Part shown: one piece after another, positions 5,609-5,701 of the stretch
Layout of the letters: every line of letters begins with the position of its first letter
Numbering within the stretch: position 1 is the first letter of the stretch
Assembly (NCBI GenBank): GCA_023437285.1
Contig: JAEZGP010000519.1
Coordinates: forward strand, 1-5,701
DNA length: 5,701 nt
Source of the DNA: Actinomycetes bacterium
GTDB lineage: Bacteria; Actinomycetota; Actinomycetes; Mycobacteriales; Micromonosporaceae
Direction of reading: 5' to 3'
The notes under the pieces: generated by a model
Seen by the model: only the letters and a program-made list of their open reading frames with translations
Database searches by the model: none
What the model was told of the DNA's origin: nothing
Program-made: the position numbers and the translations under genes

Positions 5609-5701
5609 GTGTCGACGGTGGACAAAAGACCTCTTGTCGGCCTCGTGCGCGCCTGCCACCCGGAGCCCACGGCGGCCGTCACGGTCGGATCGGCCCTGCT
5701 C
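5609..5701 (+). CDS. UbiA-family prenyltransferase, N-terminal fragment (runs off the right edge)
   Basis: Only 31 residues are visible, starting MSTVDKRPLVGLVRACHP and ending in a hydrophobic Ala/Val/Leu run (TAAVTVGSALL) that would begin the first membrane helix. The ACHPEPTAAVT stretch is characteristic of the N-terminus of actinobacterial UbiA-type integral membrane prenyltransferases. These enzymes transfer a polyprenyl chain from its diphosphate to an aromatic acceptor. The magnesium-binding NDxxD motifs lie beyond the window and cannot be checked. An in-frame TGA at 5573-5575 leaves GTG 5609 or GTG 5618 as the only starts; there is no ribosome-binding site before either. Its position, divergent from the methyltransferase-flavoprotein-PKS operon, suggests it prenylates their product, probably with a C10 donor if the agq comparison holds. 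The family call rests on recognition of a short sequence. Confidence 0.75.
   Translation, partial: MSTVDKRPLVGLVRACHPEPTAAVTVGSALL

Overview
The window is very GC-rich, with G/C in nearly every third codon position, and densely packed. The gene order carD-ispD-ispF and the protein signatures indicate an actinomycete. The neighbouring lipid-quinone type genes point to Micromonosporaceae (Actinoplanes/Micromonospora relatives). That family assignment is an inference from gene content, not a measured match.

Left part (1-1542, minus strand): a housekeeping block read right to left as carD, ispD and ispF (ispF runs off the left edge). CarD is an RNA polymerase-binding transcription factor. IspD and IspF are consecutive-pathway enzymes of the non-mevalonate (MEP) route to isoprenoid precursors. 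A 342-bp intergenic region (1543-1884) holds the carD promoter side and the upstream region of a divergent plus-strand gene (1885-2661). That gene encodes a single-pass membrane protein with an apparent thioredoxin-like outer domain carrying a Cys-Pro-Cys motif.

Right part (2658-5701): a compact specialised-metabolism locus. Three minus-strand genes lie in tight order: a UbiG-like SAM methyltransferase (5563-4859), an acyl-CoA-dehydrogenase-fold flavoprotein (4846-3680) and a type III polyketide synthase (3686-2658, overlapping the previous gene by 7 bp). A UbiA-family prenyltransferase starts divergently at 5609 and leaves the window. The combination matches in kind the locus I recall from Actinoplanes missouriensis (agq) for alkyl-O-dihydrogeranyl-methoxyhydroquinones. 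The proposed sequence is as follows: the type III PKS builds an alkylresorcinol-type ring from a fatty acyl starter and malonyl-CoA, the flavoprotein hydroxylates the ring, the methyltransferase O-methylates it, and the UbiA enzyme adds a C10 prenyl chain. The flavoprotein lacks the catalytic glutamate of true acyl-CoA dehydrogenases at both classical positions (alignment by eye), which fits a monooxygenase role.

The two halves meet tail to tail at one CTAG tetramer that supplies the stop codon of both the redoxin-like gene and the PKS gene. No RNA genes, insertion sequences, CRISPR arrays or convincing intrinsic terminators were seen.
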